DNA from: Brachionus plicatilis
Lineage: Eukaryota; Rotifera; Eurotatoria; Ploima; Brachionidae
Length of the DNA: 64,000 nt
Direction: 5' to 3'
NCBI GenBank assembly: GCA_010279815.1
Contig: QEOQ01000015.1
Location: 1-64,000, forward strand
Below the pieces are notes generated by a model, which did not search any database, was not told the origin of the DNA, and saw only the letters and a list, made by a program, of their open reading frames with translations. Below are positions 1 through 12,300 of the stretch, piece by piece. A program made the translations under genes and the position numbers. Position 1 is the first letter of the stretch; each line of letters begins with the position of its first letter.

Positions 1-1611
1 AGGTATTTTTTCAATTTTTTATTTAATTTAAATAAAAAATTTTAAATTTAAAATTAAGATATTTATTAATTAAAAAAACATTATTTTTATGAAAAAAAAA
101 TAATTGTTAAATTTATGTCAAATTTAAAAAATTAGTCACAAAGTCAATGAAGATTGAATTGATTTTATTGTTAATTGATGGCTAGAATGTTGCATATTTC
201 AGCATTGATCTTTGGATCACAAAAATATTTATCAATCTTGAATAAATTTTCCAAATTTTTTTTCACAAATGTTGGATTTTGTCATTGGCAGGGTTGTTTT
301 AAAATAACAAGTCTCAAGTCAAGCCCAAGCTCGGACTTTTTTTTTGAGAAGTCTTAAAATTTTTTTTTGTCTTAAAATAGAATGATAAAATTTTTTATTT
401 ATGCTGAAAAGCACATAAGCCATATTTTTACATTATTTTCTTACTTGTTATGGTTTAAAACCAATTTAAGAATGAAAATACTTTTCTGGAACTTGAATTT
501 ACTTATTAAATTTTGTTAGTGCTATATCACCAAAAAAAACCTAATACAAAAAGTATGTTTAATGTCAAAATTAGGATAAAAACTAAGATTTTTTATCTAT
601 ACACGTATCACGTATCATAAAATTTATCAAAATGTTGCTCAAGATCATAGAATCTTTTTCAATTTTGTTCAAGCTATAAATTAATTTTCTATTAATTGTT
701 GTTTTTTTTATTTTGAATTAAGCCGCTTACATTCAAATTCGATGCTCAAAACTTCAATCATGTAAACAACTTTAATTAAACTGCTAAAAAATAGCTTATT
801 AAAATTAAGTTATTATAAAATTAATTATGATATTGGAAAATCTAGTCGAAACAAAGTCAAAACAAATCAAAGGCAATAAAACATTTTTACACGGGATTAA
901 TTAATATCTTAGTGAAGAAGAGAGCAATACAAAAAATTTTTTAATTAAAACTTTCAATTTTTCAAAAAATTTACCAAATTATTGTAAAAAAAACTAAAAT
1001 AATATTAAATTAAAAAGGAAAATTGTAAATTTTTTCAAAATAGCATCTCAAACTAAATAATCTATGTTTGAAACATTGTATATAATCTCAAAGTTGCAAA
1101 GCAAAGCATTCATTGCAAAGTTTTCTCCTATATATTTCTAAAATAAAATATGTCTGAAACATCGCACATTTTCTATGCATTTTCAAAGTTGAATTTAAAT
1201 TTGTTATAAAACACGACAGAACATGCCATATCTAGAGGTAGATAAAATGAAAATAAAAAATAAAAATAAGAGTATGGCTTCGTAGGGATAAAATATCTTT
1301 ACGTAGGATTGTCTTACTACAGATAATTATCTCTACCTAGTAAGGAAAATTTTTTGAAGATAAAATATCTTTCACAAGAAAGCACCTTTTATACACTGAG
1401 CTAAACACCAAGTTAAACACTAAGTTTTGTTTCAATACTCCTTTTATTTCATTAAAAGAATAAAACCATACGCATCTAATGCATGTTTGCTAAAACCACT
1501 ACATAACATCCTCCCCTCTTTATTTGAATTATATAACACGAAATTAAGTCAAACGGTACTAAAGTACTATTAAGTGAATAGATGAAGTAAATAAATTAAA
1601 AATAATTATAT

Positions 1612-2732
1612 AAGGTTCACGAAATTCAAAACTTNAGCTACAAAGAGTCGCGACTATACAATCATGGAAATTCCCAACAGATTTTTTTAAAAAACTCTAA
1701 TTTAGATAAAGTTCACGAAATTCAAAACTTTAGTGCTATCTGAATTTCACTTTTTTTACTCAAAATTCGTAATCTACGCCCTCAAAAACCTCAGGAAAAA
1801 AATTTTTTTGAAGGGGACAAAAAAAAAATTTTCTACACCCAGGGCTCCAAAAATAGCAAACCTTTTAAAAAGTTGTTGTTCTTTAAGACTCAAAATCTCA
1901 AAGATAAAACTTCTTTTTTTCAATTTTCCTGAAAAATATTCTTTTAGAACCTGACCGTATGTCCCACCATTGAGCAAGAACAAATCAGACATTTCCAAGA
2001 ATGATGGAAGTTTTAGCCGAAGCAAAGGAAAAGTATTTGAGTTCTGAGATTTCAAAAAAAATTAATTAGACGATATTAGCGGTGTTTAGGAGGTTACAAT
2101 AATAGTGCGACATACGGTCAGGTTCTAAAAGCATATTTTTCAGGAAAATTGAAAAAAACAGTAGCAGAGCACCTAAAAATATCGAATTCTTTGGTTTAAT
2201 CTAAAAATTCTATTAAAAGAATACATATTTGACAAATTTGTTAAAAATCACATGATTTAAAGAGATTTTTTAAGAGAAATAAAGCAATAAAATAAAAAAT
2301 TAAAACCATAGATTTGTTCAGAATTTTGTCTAGATTTTTTAAAAAAAAAAATAAATCGGGTCATAATTGATCCCTCGGGGGAGATACGATTTAAACCAGA
2401 AAAACGACACTTTTTTCCATTTTTTAACCAACAAAAACCGCCACACCCTTTTTTTTTTTTCTAAATAACATTAGCTTGTAGAGAATTTTATACTCTTTCA
2501 GAATATATATACTTTTTTAATATTTTTAAGTTTTATCTTTGAGATTTTGAGTCTTAAAGAACAACAACTTTTTAAAAGGTTTGCTATTTTTGGAGCCCTG
2601 GGTGTAGAAAATTTTTTTTTTGTCCCCTTCAAAAAAATTTTTTTCCTGAGGTTTTTGAGGGCGTAGATTACGAATTTGAGTCAAAAATGTGAAATTCAGA
2701 TAGCACTAAAGTTTTGAATTTCGTGAACCTTA
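1612..2732. mobile_element. Foldback element at the palindrome centre
   Basis: Termini read AAGGTTCACG... on both strands: left at 1612 (repeated near 1710), right as the inverse ending at about 2732. Arms about 1711-1905 and 2530-2722 are inverted copies. A further inner inverted repeat pairs 1911-1965 with 2103-2160. The terminal block containing GTGCTATCTGAATTTC is shared with the separate foldback element at 6683-7277, so the two belong to one family. The left arm contains an extra stretch of about 95 bases (1636-1730) between two copies of the terminus, and an N at 1635. No coding potential is seen, so it is a non-autonomous element. Confidence 0.6.
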
Positions 2733-3339
2733 TATAATTATTTTTAATTTATTTACTTCATCTATTCACTTAATAGTTCTTTAGTACCGTTTGACTTAAT
2801 TTCGTGTTATATAATTCAAATAAAGAGGGTAGGATGTTATGTAGTGGTTTTAGCAAACATGCATTAGATGCGTATGGTTTTATTCTTTTAATGAAATAAA
2901 AGGAGTATTGAAACAAAACTTAGTGTTTAACTTAGTGTTTAGCTCAGTGTATAAAAGGTGCTTTCTTGTGAAAGATATTTTATCTTCAAAAAATTTTCCT
3001 TACTAGGTAGAGATAATTATCTGTAGTAAGACAATCCTACGTAAAGATATTTTATCCCTACGAAGCCATACTCTTATTTTTATTTTTTATTTTCATTTTA
3101 TCTACCTCTAGATATGGCATGTTCTATCGTGTTTTATAACAAATTTAAATTCAACTTTGAAAATGCATAGAAAATGTGCGATGTTTCAGATATATTTTAT
3201 TTTAGAAATATATAGGAGAAAACTTTGCAATGAATGCTTTGCTTTGCAACTTTGAAATTATATACAATGTTTCAAACATAGATTATTTAGTTTGAGATGC
3301 CATTTTGAAAAAATTTACAATTTTTCTTTTTAATTTAAT

Positions 3340-4600
3340 ATTATTTTAGTTTTTTTTACAATAATTTGGTAAATTTTTTGAAAAATTGAAAGTTTTANTT
3401 CTTTTTAATTTAATATTATTTTAGTTTTTTTACAATAATCTTGTAAATTTTTTTGAAAAATTGAAAGTTTTAATTAAAAAAATTTTTGTATTGCTCTCTT
3501 CTTCACTAAGATATTAATTAATCCCGTGTAAAAATATCCAAATGTTTAATCGCCTTTGATCAGTTTTGACATATACTTATATAATGAATTTTTTGAAATT
3601 TTTTTTAGCAATATATTTAAAAATTTTTAAAATATATTGCTAAAAAAATTTCCCCTTCTTTCCCCTTTTTTACAGAAAAATTATTTATATATAGAAGTTT
3701 ATAGAAGTTTTTGGTATTGATAAAAGCAAAGACTGCTAAGGCTCTTAATGGGCCAGGCGCCATATTGGCGATGGTATAGCGATCATTTTCGCTGTACAGC
3801 AGTTCACACTACTACTACTACTACTACTATATAAATTTCTGATTTTTAATTAGTTAAATTTAATAGTGAATTCAGTTTCCTTTTATTTTGAGGCATTATT
3901 ATTATTAATTGAGCTTGTTCAAAATTTTGGGAGAATCATGAGATCGAATGAAATTTTTTAAAGGTCATTCAAAATTCTCTTACTTTATCTTAAACAATTA
4001 TTCTTTTAATCAAATGAACAGATGAATTTTCAAAATGAAAGACCTTAAAGCTGATTTAGACCCAAATAAGGCTGTATATTGTTTGATTCTTTTAATTAAA
4101 AGAAGTGAGTGAGTATAACTAATGAAATTAAGAGTCTAGATTATTTTTTTTTCAGAAAAATTAAAATTGTCACCTACAAGAAATTTAAACTTTTAATATT
4201 AATAAATGGTGATATGTAAGGAACTTAATGCATTCTTTTTATCACATTTGACTCAAAACTTTCATTTAGTCCAATGGTGGATGAATGTTGTAATCAAGTA
4301 AAATATCTCTTATATAGCAAATGGTTTCCAAAACCAAAAACATTAGATATTCTTTACATATCCTTAATAGGATTAATCCTGGATTATTCTAGTCCGTGTT
4401 TAAATTCATTCTCAGAAACTTACACCAAAAAATTGAAAATTTTGTAATTATTTCAGAATTTTTTACAATAATTTGGTAAATTTTTTTGAAAAATTGAAAG
4501 TTTTAATTTAAAAAAAAATTTGTTTTGCTCTCTTCTTCACAAAGATGTTAATTAATCCCGTGTAAAAATATCCAAATGTTTTATTGCCTTTGATTAGTTT
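3340..4600. repeat. Tandem/direct duplications and insertion within right palindrome arm
   Basis: A block of about 70 bases is tandemly duplicated (about 3330-3397 and 3400-3470, with an N at 3398). A related block plus its flank recurs at about 4450-4600 after an intervening segment (about 3570-4445) that has no partner in the left arm. The inserted segment contains a LINE 3' tail (3735-3829). This reads as an insertion accompanied by a direct duplication of roughly 150 bases. Confidence 0.6.
3735..3829 (+). mobile_element. LINE 3' tail ending in (ACT)n
   Basis: A short GC-richer stretch (repeated inverted words around GGCGCCATATTGGCG) ends in GTACAGCAGTTCACACT followed by an ACT microsatellite (about 3807-3829). 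The same layout follows a clear reverse-transcriptase C-terminus at 47474-47765 on the minus strand, so this is interpreted as the 3' end of a severely 5'-truncated non-LTR retrotransposon. Confidence 0.5.
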
Positions 4601-5457
4601 TAAGTCTGTTTCGACTAGTTTTCGAATATCATAATTAATTTTATAATAACTTAAATTTAATAAATTATTTTTTAGCAGTTAAATTAAAGTTGTTTACATG
4701 ATTGAAATTTTGAGCATCTAATTTGAATGTAAGCGGCTTAATTCAAAATAAAAAAAACAACAATTAATAGAAAATTAATTTATAGCTTGAACAAAATCGA
4801 AAAAGATTCTATGATCTTGAGCAACATTTTGATAAATTTTATTGCTATGATACGTGTATAGATAAAAAATCTTAGTTTTTATCCTAATTTTGACATTAAA
4901 CATACTTTTTGTATTAGGTCTTTTTGGTGATATAGCACTAACAAAATTTAAAAAGTAAATTCAAGTTCCAGAAAAGTATTTTCATTCTTAAATTGGTTTA
5001 AACCATAACAAGTAAGAAAATAATGTAAAAATATGGCTTATGTGCTTTTCAGCATAAATTAAAAATTTTATCATTCTATTTTAAGACAAAAAAAAAATTT
5101 TAAGACTTTTCAAAAAAAAAGTCCGAGCTTGGACTTGACTTGAGACTTGTTATTTTTAAACAACCCTGCCAATGACAAAATCCAACATTTGTGAAAAAAA
5201 TTTGGAAAATTTATTCAAGATTGATAAATATTTTTGTGATCAAAAGAACAATGCTGAAAAATGCAACATTCTAGCTATCAATTAACAATAAAATCAATTC
5301 AATCTTCATTGACTTTTTAACTAATTTTTTAAATTTGATATAAATTTATCAATATTTTTTTGTTTTCATAAAAATAATGTTTTTTTAATTTATTAATATA
5401 AAAATTTTAAATATAAAAATTTTTATATAAATTAAATAAAAAATTGAATAAATACCT

Positions 5458-6682
5458 TGAAATATAAAAAAATTTTCGAACAAAGAATAAAATTTTTTTT
5501 TAAATTATTTCCTATTGAAAAAATTTAATTTTTTCTAAAGAGCTACACGTAAATGAAAGACTTGGAAATTTCCTCTAATTATTTAGATAAATAAAACAAG
5601 AATAGAATTAGCGTCAAACTTGATTTTTGTAATTAACGCGCTTAAGTATAAATTGAGTAATTTAAATGAAAGATGAATTACGAGAAAGTTTTTTTATTAA
5701 TTTCTAAATTTTCAATTGAAAAAAATCTTAAAATATTTTATCAATTCTGAAGCCTCATTTAAAGAATCACAACTTTGATGCATTCAAAAAAAAATTTTTC
5801 GATTCTGTTAAAGCATATAATCAAAAAAATATCAGTTTTCACTGCATTTTCAAAATAAAATTTTTAAAACTTGATGATCATATCAGATATAATGAGGAAA
5901 AAAAAACATAAAAAGAGAGAAAAAAACATAAACTAGTTATAAAAAATCAAAAAGAGATAAAACACAAGTTATATAAAAAATAACCTGAATAATTAAAATG
6001 AGACCAAATTTAGACTAAATCTAATTCAAGAATGGTTTAAAGAAATATTTAAAACTCACCAAATTGAAAAATTTATTAGTTTTTTAATTTTTGAACCAAT
6101 AATGATAAAAAATGTGTTAAAATATAGTAAGACGGCCTAGCCGGGACACCTTTTTTTTTGAAAATTTTCGTAAGAATTAATAACGATAGAAAACGCAAAA
6201 TTGAATCATCCATTTATGCCAAAATTTTCAGGTCACCCGGTTAGCTGATGCTGGGGTTAATGGCACGAGGGATAATTCGGTTAATCCTATAAACCCAATC
6301 GGCCAATTTTTTCAACCGGTTAGCCCTGTAAATCACACAGATGGGTTGGTAATGTATTTTTACAAAGGTAATATGAGTTAAATGAGTTATTTTCAATGTT
6401 TATTGTGTGAATTTTGGCACTAATTAGGTGATACCCTATTAACCGAATTGGCCTAAAAATTCACCCCTTTAAAAGATTCGTCTAAAAAAAAAATGTAAAA
6501 ATTTTTTTCTTTAGCATATTCGTTGAACATTTTTTAAATTAAATGGCAAAAAAGGTTATTTAAATAAAATTAAAATATCAGAGATTTAAACCCTAAACCA
6601 AATATAATTTGATAGAAAATCACCCATTTTGACCAATTATATTTTTTGACTCAAAAATAATTAGAAAAAAATTTTTTTTCTA
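5458..6682. other. AT-rich intergenic DNA, no gene seen
   Basis: No frame of convincing length or composition. A slightly GC-richer patch at about 6120-6460 contains the word AATTCGGTTAAT and, later, its approximate inverse, perhaps an old repeat remnant. Nothing else can be supported. Confidence 0.6.
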
Positions 6683-7277
6683 AGGCTCGCGCGGAGCAAA
6701 ACTACAGCACTATCTGAATTTCTGCAAACCGACTTTAAAATATTAATCTGCATACTTGAAAACCTTAAAATAATGATTTTTTAGGTATTGTCAAAAAAAA
6801 AATTGTGATCCCACCCCCCTCAAAGATCGAAAAAAAAACAAAAGTTGGTTACCTTTGAGCTAAAATATCTCATGTTCTAATAGACATAACCTTATTAATA
6901 TATAACTATTTTTGTACCGCGGACTAGATACAAAAATAGTGAATAAATACCATTTTTTACTATTTTTTGCCAAATATCTATCTATTGGTAAAATAATAGA
7001 TTAAATTAATACACCATTTTGTTGATGAGACTATTTGCTTTCAGAATATATATATATATTAATAAGGTTATGTCTATTAGAACATGAGATATTTTAGCTC
7101 AAAGGTAACTAACTTTTGTTTTTTTTTCGATCTTTGAGGGGGGTGGGATCACAATTTTTTTTTTGATAATCCCTAAAAAATCATTATTTTAAGGTTTTCA
7201 AGTATGCAGATTAATATTTTAAAGTCGGTTTGCCGAAATTCAGATAGTGCTGTAGTTTTGCTCCGCGCGAACCTTAC
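6683..7277. mobile_element. Foldback element with about 220-base inverted arms
   Basis: The left arm (about 6683-6905) and right arm (about 7045-7277) are near-perfect inverted copies starting AAGGYTCGCGCGGAGC. The spacer of about 140 bases is AT-rich and non-coding. The terminal 40 bases resemble those of the element at 1612-2732 (shared GCACTATCTGAATTTC-type block). No target-site duplication could be fixed by eye. Non-autonomous; the mobilising transposase is unknown. Confidence 0.75.
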
Positions 7278-8942
7278 AAGCTGTTTTTTTTTTTAGATTC
7301 TCTGGACGCTCAATTACTTATTTTTAGAAAAAAAATCCCAATGCCTACAGAAAATTAACAATTTTATTAGCTAATTTAAAAGTTGTCACCCCGTTCATAT
7401 ATATAAAATAATTAGGCTTTTTATCTGAAGGAGCTTTAGCTCTGTACAGATATACAAATAAATAAATAAATACTATTCTTGTAAATTTACGTGAAAAAGT
7501 TAATTCGTCTGTTATCGCAAAGGATTTGAATATTTGCTTTTTTATTTGTTATCTTTAATTTTAAATTGATTATATGTTTTTTGTTAAACTAAAACTATTT
7601 TATTAAACTAAAAATAAAAAAATAAATTGGATTTTGAATTTATGTTTTTTATCTTTTCATAAAATTTTTTATATGTTTTTTTTTCTTTTTATATGTTTCG
7701 TTCTACCTGTCCCATCATATATTATTTTAAAACATATTCAATGTCTTAATAAATTTTTTTGAAAATTTTTTGTCATTTTATATTTTTACATTTTAAACTT
7801 AAATTTTTACTAATAATCGAGAGAGCTTCAGCTCAAATCTTAAAGGTGAAAATATTAAATTATTTTTAACCCTTAAAAGTTATTTGTAGTCATATTAAAA
7901 CAATGGTAAGGACCAGGAAGGAATAAAATATTCAAAAAGAATCGATTCTCTCTAAGATCCAGCACTCATAAACAAAAAAAACGTGAGAAGTGTAAGATAA
8001 AAATTAAAAAAGAAAAGAGTCAAAAAATGGAGAAATTAACCTGAGTGAATTTTTGACTTGGTTTTATTAGTTACTTGAGCTAGTTAAGAAAAAAACCGAA
8101 GTTAGTTATTGAAACATGATTTTTTAAGTAATTCACATAATTTTCATTTTTTTTAAGTAAATTTATTAATAAAAAACAAAAAAAATTGTGCCTAAAAATT
8201 TAGAAATAAATTAAACAAGAATAAAAAAATTTAAAAAAATATAAAAAATCAAAATTTAAAAAAATTTATGACTTGATTTTTTAAAATTTTTGAAATTAGT
8301 CAAAGTCCTTACTTGTGTTTATTTATTTTTTAAAACAAGTCTAGTTTTTTTTTTTAAATATATTTTCAAGTTCAAGTCATACTTTCACTAGTTTTTTTAC
8401 TTGTTAAGACTTTTTTCCATGTTATTATTGATTGGAAAATAAACATATATGATAATTTTTAGATAGTTAATTAATTCAACTGTTAGCAATAAATAAATGT
8501 TGTATAGAATGCTTAAGAATAGACTTGAAGATGAGTGAACCCTTGTCCGTCAGGTCAAAAATGATACAAAATTCGCTTTAAGACTGAAATTGGTCAAATT
8601 TGACCTTTTCTTGTCTATTACGGGGCTAAAAAATTAAATTTTTTTCGGGAATATTATTTCATCACAATCAATTTCTGATTAGCACAATGAAAAAAACATT
8701 CAACACAATTCGATTTCTTCTCAGCACAAAAAATTATATTTAAAAAAAAAACATTTAACACAAAAAATTTGTGTTTGATATTCTCAAAAAGTTTTTGAAC
8801 TGAAATGATGTTTTGAATTGATCATCAACTTCAAGATAAGAGTCATCAATTGCCCACTTTTATGATAAAAACAATATTTTTTGATTTTTTTGAAACAAAT
8901 TAACAGTAAAATAACAAATTTGATGTCAATTGCACCTTTTTT
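7278..8942. other. AT-rich intergenic DNA
   Basis: No supported gene. Only a probable LINE-like tail near 7405-7475 stands out. The rest is homopolymer-rich DNA with stop codons in all frames. Confidence 0.55.
7405..7475 (+). mobile_element. Probable LINE 3' tail ending in AAATA repeats
   Basis: The word GAAGGAGCTTTAGCTCTGTACAG-like hairpin is followed by TATAC and (AAATA)n, the usual look of a non-LTR retrotransposon 3' end. No coding sequence remains upstream. Confidence 0.35.
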
Positions 8943-9135
8943 GTAGTGTTGGGATCCGTACAAGCGGACACTTAACCGGCCAAAATTTTCGGAAACTGTG
9001 GCTGTAGTAGCCGGACAACCTTTAAATGGGCGGTCATTTGGCCGGTCAGACAGGCGGTCTAATTTTTGGACCGCCAAAATAAACGATCATTAGTATACGG
9101 GTGGACAATAAACCGGCCAACTTTTTGGCAGGCGG
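8943..9135. mobile_element. hAT-like transposon terminus (fragment)
   Basis: Starts TAGTGTTGGGATCCG, fitting the TAGNGNTGGG-type ends of hAT elements. It is followed by clustered subterminal words (GGCCGGT, GGCGGTC, ACCGGCC) in both orientations, clearly GC-richer than the surroundings. A matching second terminus was not found, so this is a fragment or solo end. An open frame on the minus strand here (8784-9077) is a by-product of this repeat. Confidence 0.4.
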
Positions 9136-9324
9136 TCACTTAATTTTTTGCAAATTTTTAAAAATAAAATTAAAAATATTTTAAAAAACTTTTTAAATAA
9201 AATTAAGAAAAATTTTTTCTAGTTTTTTTAATCATTTTAAAAAGTTAATTTTTAAAAATTAAAAATATTTTTTTGAAAAAAATATCAATTAGGTTGCATA
9301 AAGTATCAATTGTCTTTAAAAGAT

Positions 9325-12300
9325 TTAAAAAAAAAATTTAAAAAAATAAATAAGATATTTAAGAATCAAATAAAAAATTCTGATTATTGGATTAGAACTT
9401 TCTGTCTCACAAAAGGAAACATACATTTTTCTGTCTACTTGTGCAAAAATATTTCCATTGTTTGTGGCGACCATTTTAATATCTAAATCAATTTTGCCCT
9501 CAAACGAATCTTGATCTTTTTCAATTAAAATTATATTATTCAAATAATCCACTTTCCATTTAAATTCAGTATTTAAATTTTCTATGTAAATTGTAAAATT
9601 GCTTTCTGGTTCCTGGTTCAATATTGAATAATGTATTCGAATAATGTCGGAATCTGCAGGAAAACACGTCAAATTGGAATCAATTTGCAAATGGGGCCTT
9701 AATTTGTTCGAGTGAACCACTTCTAATTCAATTGATTGATTAGCTACTACTCCGGATGATGATTGTGAACAAATTAATTCTAGCATTGTTTTATTATTTT
9801 CAAAGTCAGATAGCACAGTGAACATATTTTTATTCATTTCTGAATAAAGAAGATCAATGTTTAAAGAGAAATATTTTCTTCCATCTAATTCGACTTGTTC
9901 AATGATCAAACTTTTTTCTTTTAAAGAAGAATTGGAAGAAAGATAAAGCAATAGGGTTAGATTTGCATTGTCATCTATTCCAATGCAGTTCACAAATAAA
10001 TTCATACTTTGATCTATATCGGATTGATTTACTAGAAAAAATTCCACAATTGGTGGTTCAAGTGTGCTCAAATTTTGTCTTTGGGCGCAATCTGTTCCAA
10101 TAAAATGTAAGTCACAAACACAATTTGCTGTCGAGCTGCAAAAGCCATTTAAGCAGTTTGATTGATCACACACTGGATTGTTTAATTGTAGAGGAATTTC
10201 TTTTAATTTTCTCACATTGCCAATTTGGTCGGTGGAGTAAATTTTCAATTTAACTTTTTCTGAAAATTGAGAACTTCTTGAATTAATTGAGTTCAAGCTT
10301 TGGTCAAGTTCTAAAGCAATACTTTTGCCTTTACTTTGCTCAATTAATTTAATGCTCTCAGAAATAGTCTGATTGTTTAGATCATCGAATATTTCCCTAT
10401 GCTCATAGACATACAATTTATCAAAGTCTGCTTCATCACCCACATCTAAATGAATTAGTTTTGATGTGCCGAAATTCTCAGAATTTGGATCAATTTCAAC
10501 TTGAATTTCAGGAGCATCTGCATCAATTGTGTTGAATATATTTGGTGTAATGATTGGATCATTGATGTCGAATATGATTGATGCGTTTGCATCAATTCTG
10601 GCCATGTTGGGAGCTGTTTTACTTGGTTGAATTTTAAACTTGACATATCCTTCACCAATATGTGTTGAATTGTCATTTGGAGGAAGAAATCCAATAGTTT
10701 TGTCTGTGGGTGGCGCACCTGTATTCTTGTCAAGTGCTTCAAGCTTCCAAAAAGCTGATTTTGACAGAATGTCCAAGCCAGCCTGAACACGAATTACCAT
10801 TTGAAAGTCTTTCAACTTGCTAGTGGTATTGAAGGCATCTATGTCTATTTTTTGTTGGTAATAGGAATTTCCTGGTTCAATTGAGTATTCTTTGTTGGAA
10901 AATGAAAATTCGTCCAATTCGAATGTTCTAAAATCTAAATTTTTGTTCACTTGCAGTTTTATGAACACATATTGAGCAGGAGCAGTGGAATTAATTAGAT
11001 TCTCAAATCTTATTTTATAAGACAATGTGTCAGATGGGCTAATGCGCTTTAATGGTCCAAAGCCTTCTGGTCCGATTATATCATTTGGATCAAACGCTCT
11101 TGGCCACTCTTCTCTCCATTCTATACCATCCTCTTCTTCAACATTCTTCAATTCATCTTCTAAAACATTCTCCATTTCATCTTCTAAAACATTGTCCATT
11201 TCATCTTCAACAACATTCTCCACTTCATTTTCATTCTTAATTTCATCTAATTTTCTAGCTCTATTGTATAAATATTCTGCCCAATATTTACCAACTTCTT
11301 TGCCAACTCTACCTCCAATAAATTTGCCTAGCTTAGCTCCTGCTACATTACCAATTAAAACCCCCTTCAAGCCAAAAGGCATTCCAAGTAACATGCCCAA
11401 GATTCTACCAAGTTTTTGACCAACTATTTCACCAACTTTTTTACCGACAACTCCTCCAGCTGCTTTCGCAGCCTCAAGTTCAACACGCTCTCGCAGTTCA
11501 GATTTTTGACCAAATGTATCAATATAAATAAAAGGATTGTTGTTGCAGTAATCATAAAGATTATTTGTGGAAGAAAGTATAGAATAAGGATCAAAGCTTA
11601 GGAATCTTCCTATTTCACTTTTATAAAGTCGATTTCGAAAGTAGTAAACGTCATTTAGTTCATTGAGGCGCATTATTCCATAAAAAGATTGGTACAAAAA
11701 GTTGTTGTTCAGGTTAATTTGAGAGGAAGATTTAAGAATGGAACCAAAAGGGTCATACGTATATTCTGATATAATGTGGGAATTTTCGTCCGACACCAAA
11801 TTAGTAGACCAATTTTCATCGAATTGAAAAAAGTACTTTTTATTTCTAACTTGGCCTGGATTTAGGTTGTCTTTGTACTGCATTGAAATGAGCCCATTCC
11901 ACAAGGCATGATAATATTTGATTGAGCGATTTGTGCCATCTTTAAAATATTGTGTCTCGCCAATTACATTGGGTCCATAGTGAGCATACGGGTCCACAAC
12001 ATATTCAACTCTGCTTCCATCCGAACATTGTTTAGACTCTAAATTATCCATATCATCATATGAATAATTGCAAGTCACATTCAAAGTTACCACTCTAATC
12101 GGCTTATTTGCATAGTTATATTCAATTCTATCCTGACTTGCTCTTTCATTCTGGTACCAGATTAGATTACCATTTTGATCATATTTCATTTCTATTGATC
12201 TTTCTCTATCCTTTGTCGATTGAACACTCAAATATTGATTCAAATTGTTTATTAGGTAATTGAAACTGGTCTCATTTTCAATGTTCAAGTATTTCCTATT

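Larger units (their letters stand above)
1..5457. repeat. Large imperfect palindrome (inverted duplication), about 5.4 kb
   Basis: The left arm (about 1-1610) reappears as its reverse complement in the right arm (about 2732-5457). For example, 180-240 matches 5215-5280 inverted and 1500-1560 matches 2800-2835 inverted. The right arm is longer because it carries duplicated blocks and an insertion (about 3340-4600). The centre is occupied by a smaller foldback element (1612-2732). The left arm may continue beyond the window edge. No long open frame is present; short ORFs here have no recognisable content. Similarity between arms is high by eye but with many substitutions and indels, so it is not a trivial assembly mirror. 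Confidence 0.85.

Noticed and set aside
1733..2055. Open frames on both strands in the palindrome centre
   Set aside because: They mirror each other through the inverted repeat and consist of Phe/Lys/Leu-rich translations of homopolymers.
11027..11419. Plus-strand Ser/Pro/Leu-rich frames opposite the giant gene (and similar ones at 41176-41509)
   Set aside because: They are the antisense of the acidic linker and glycine zipper; codon bias and similarity support the main frame only.
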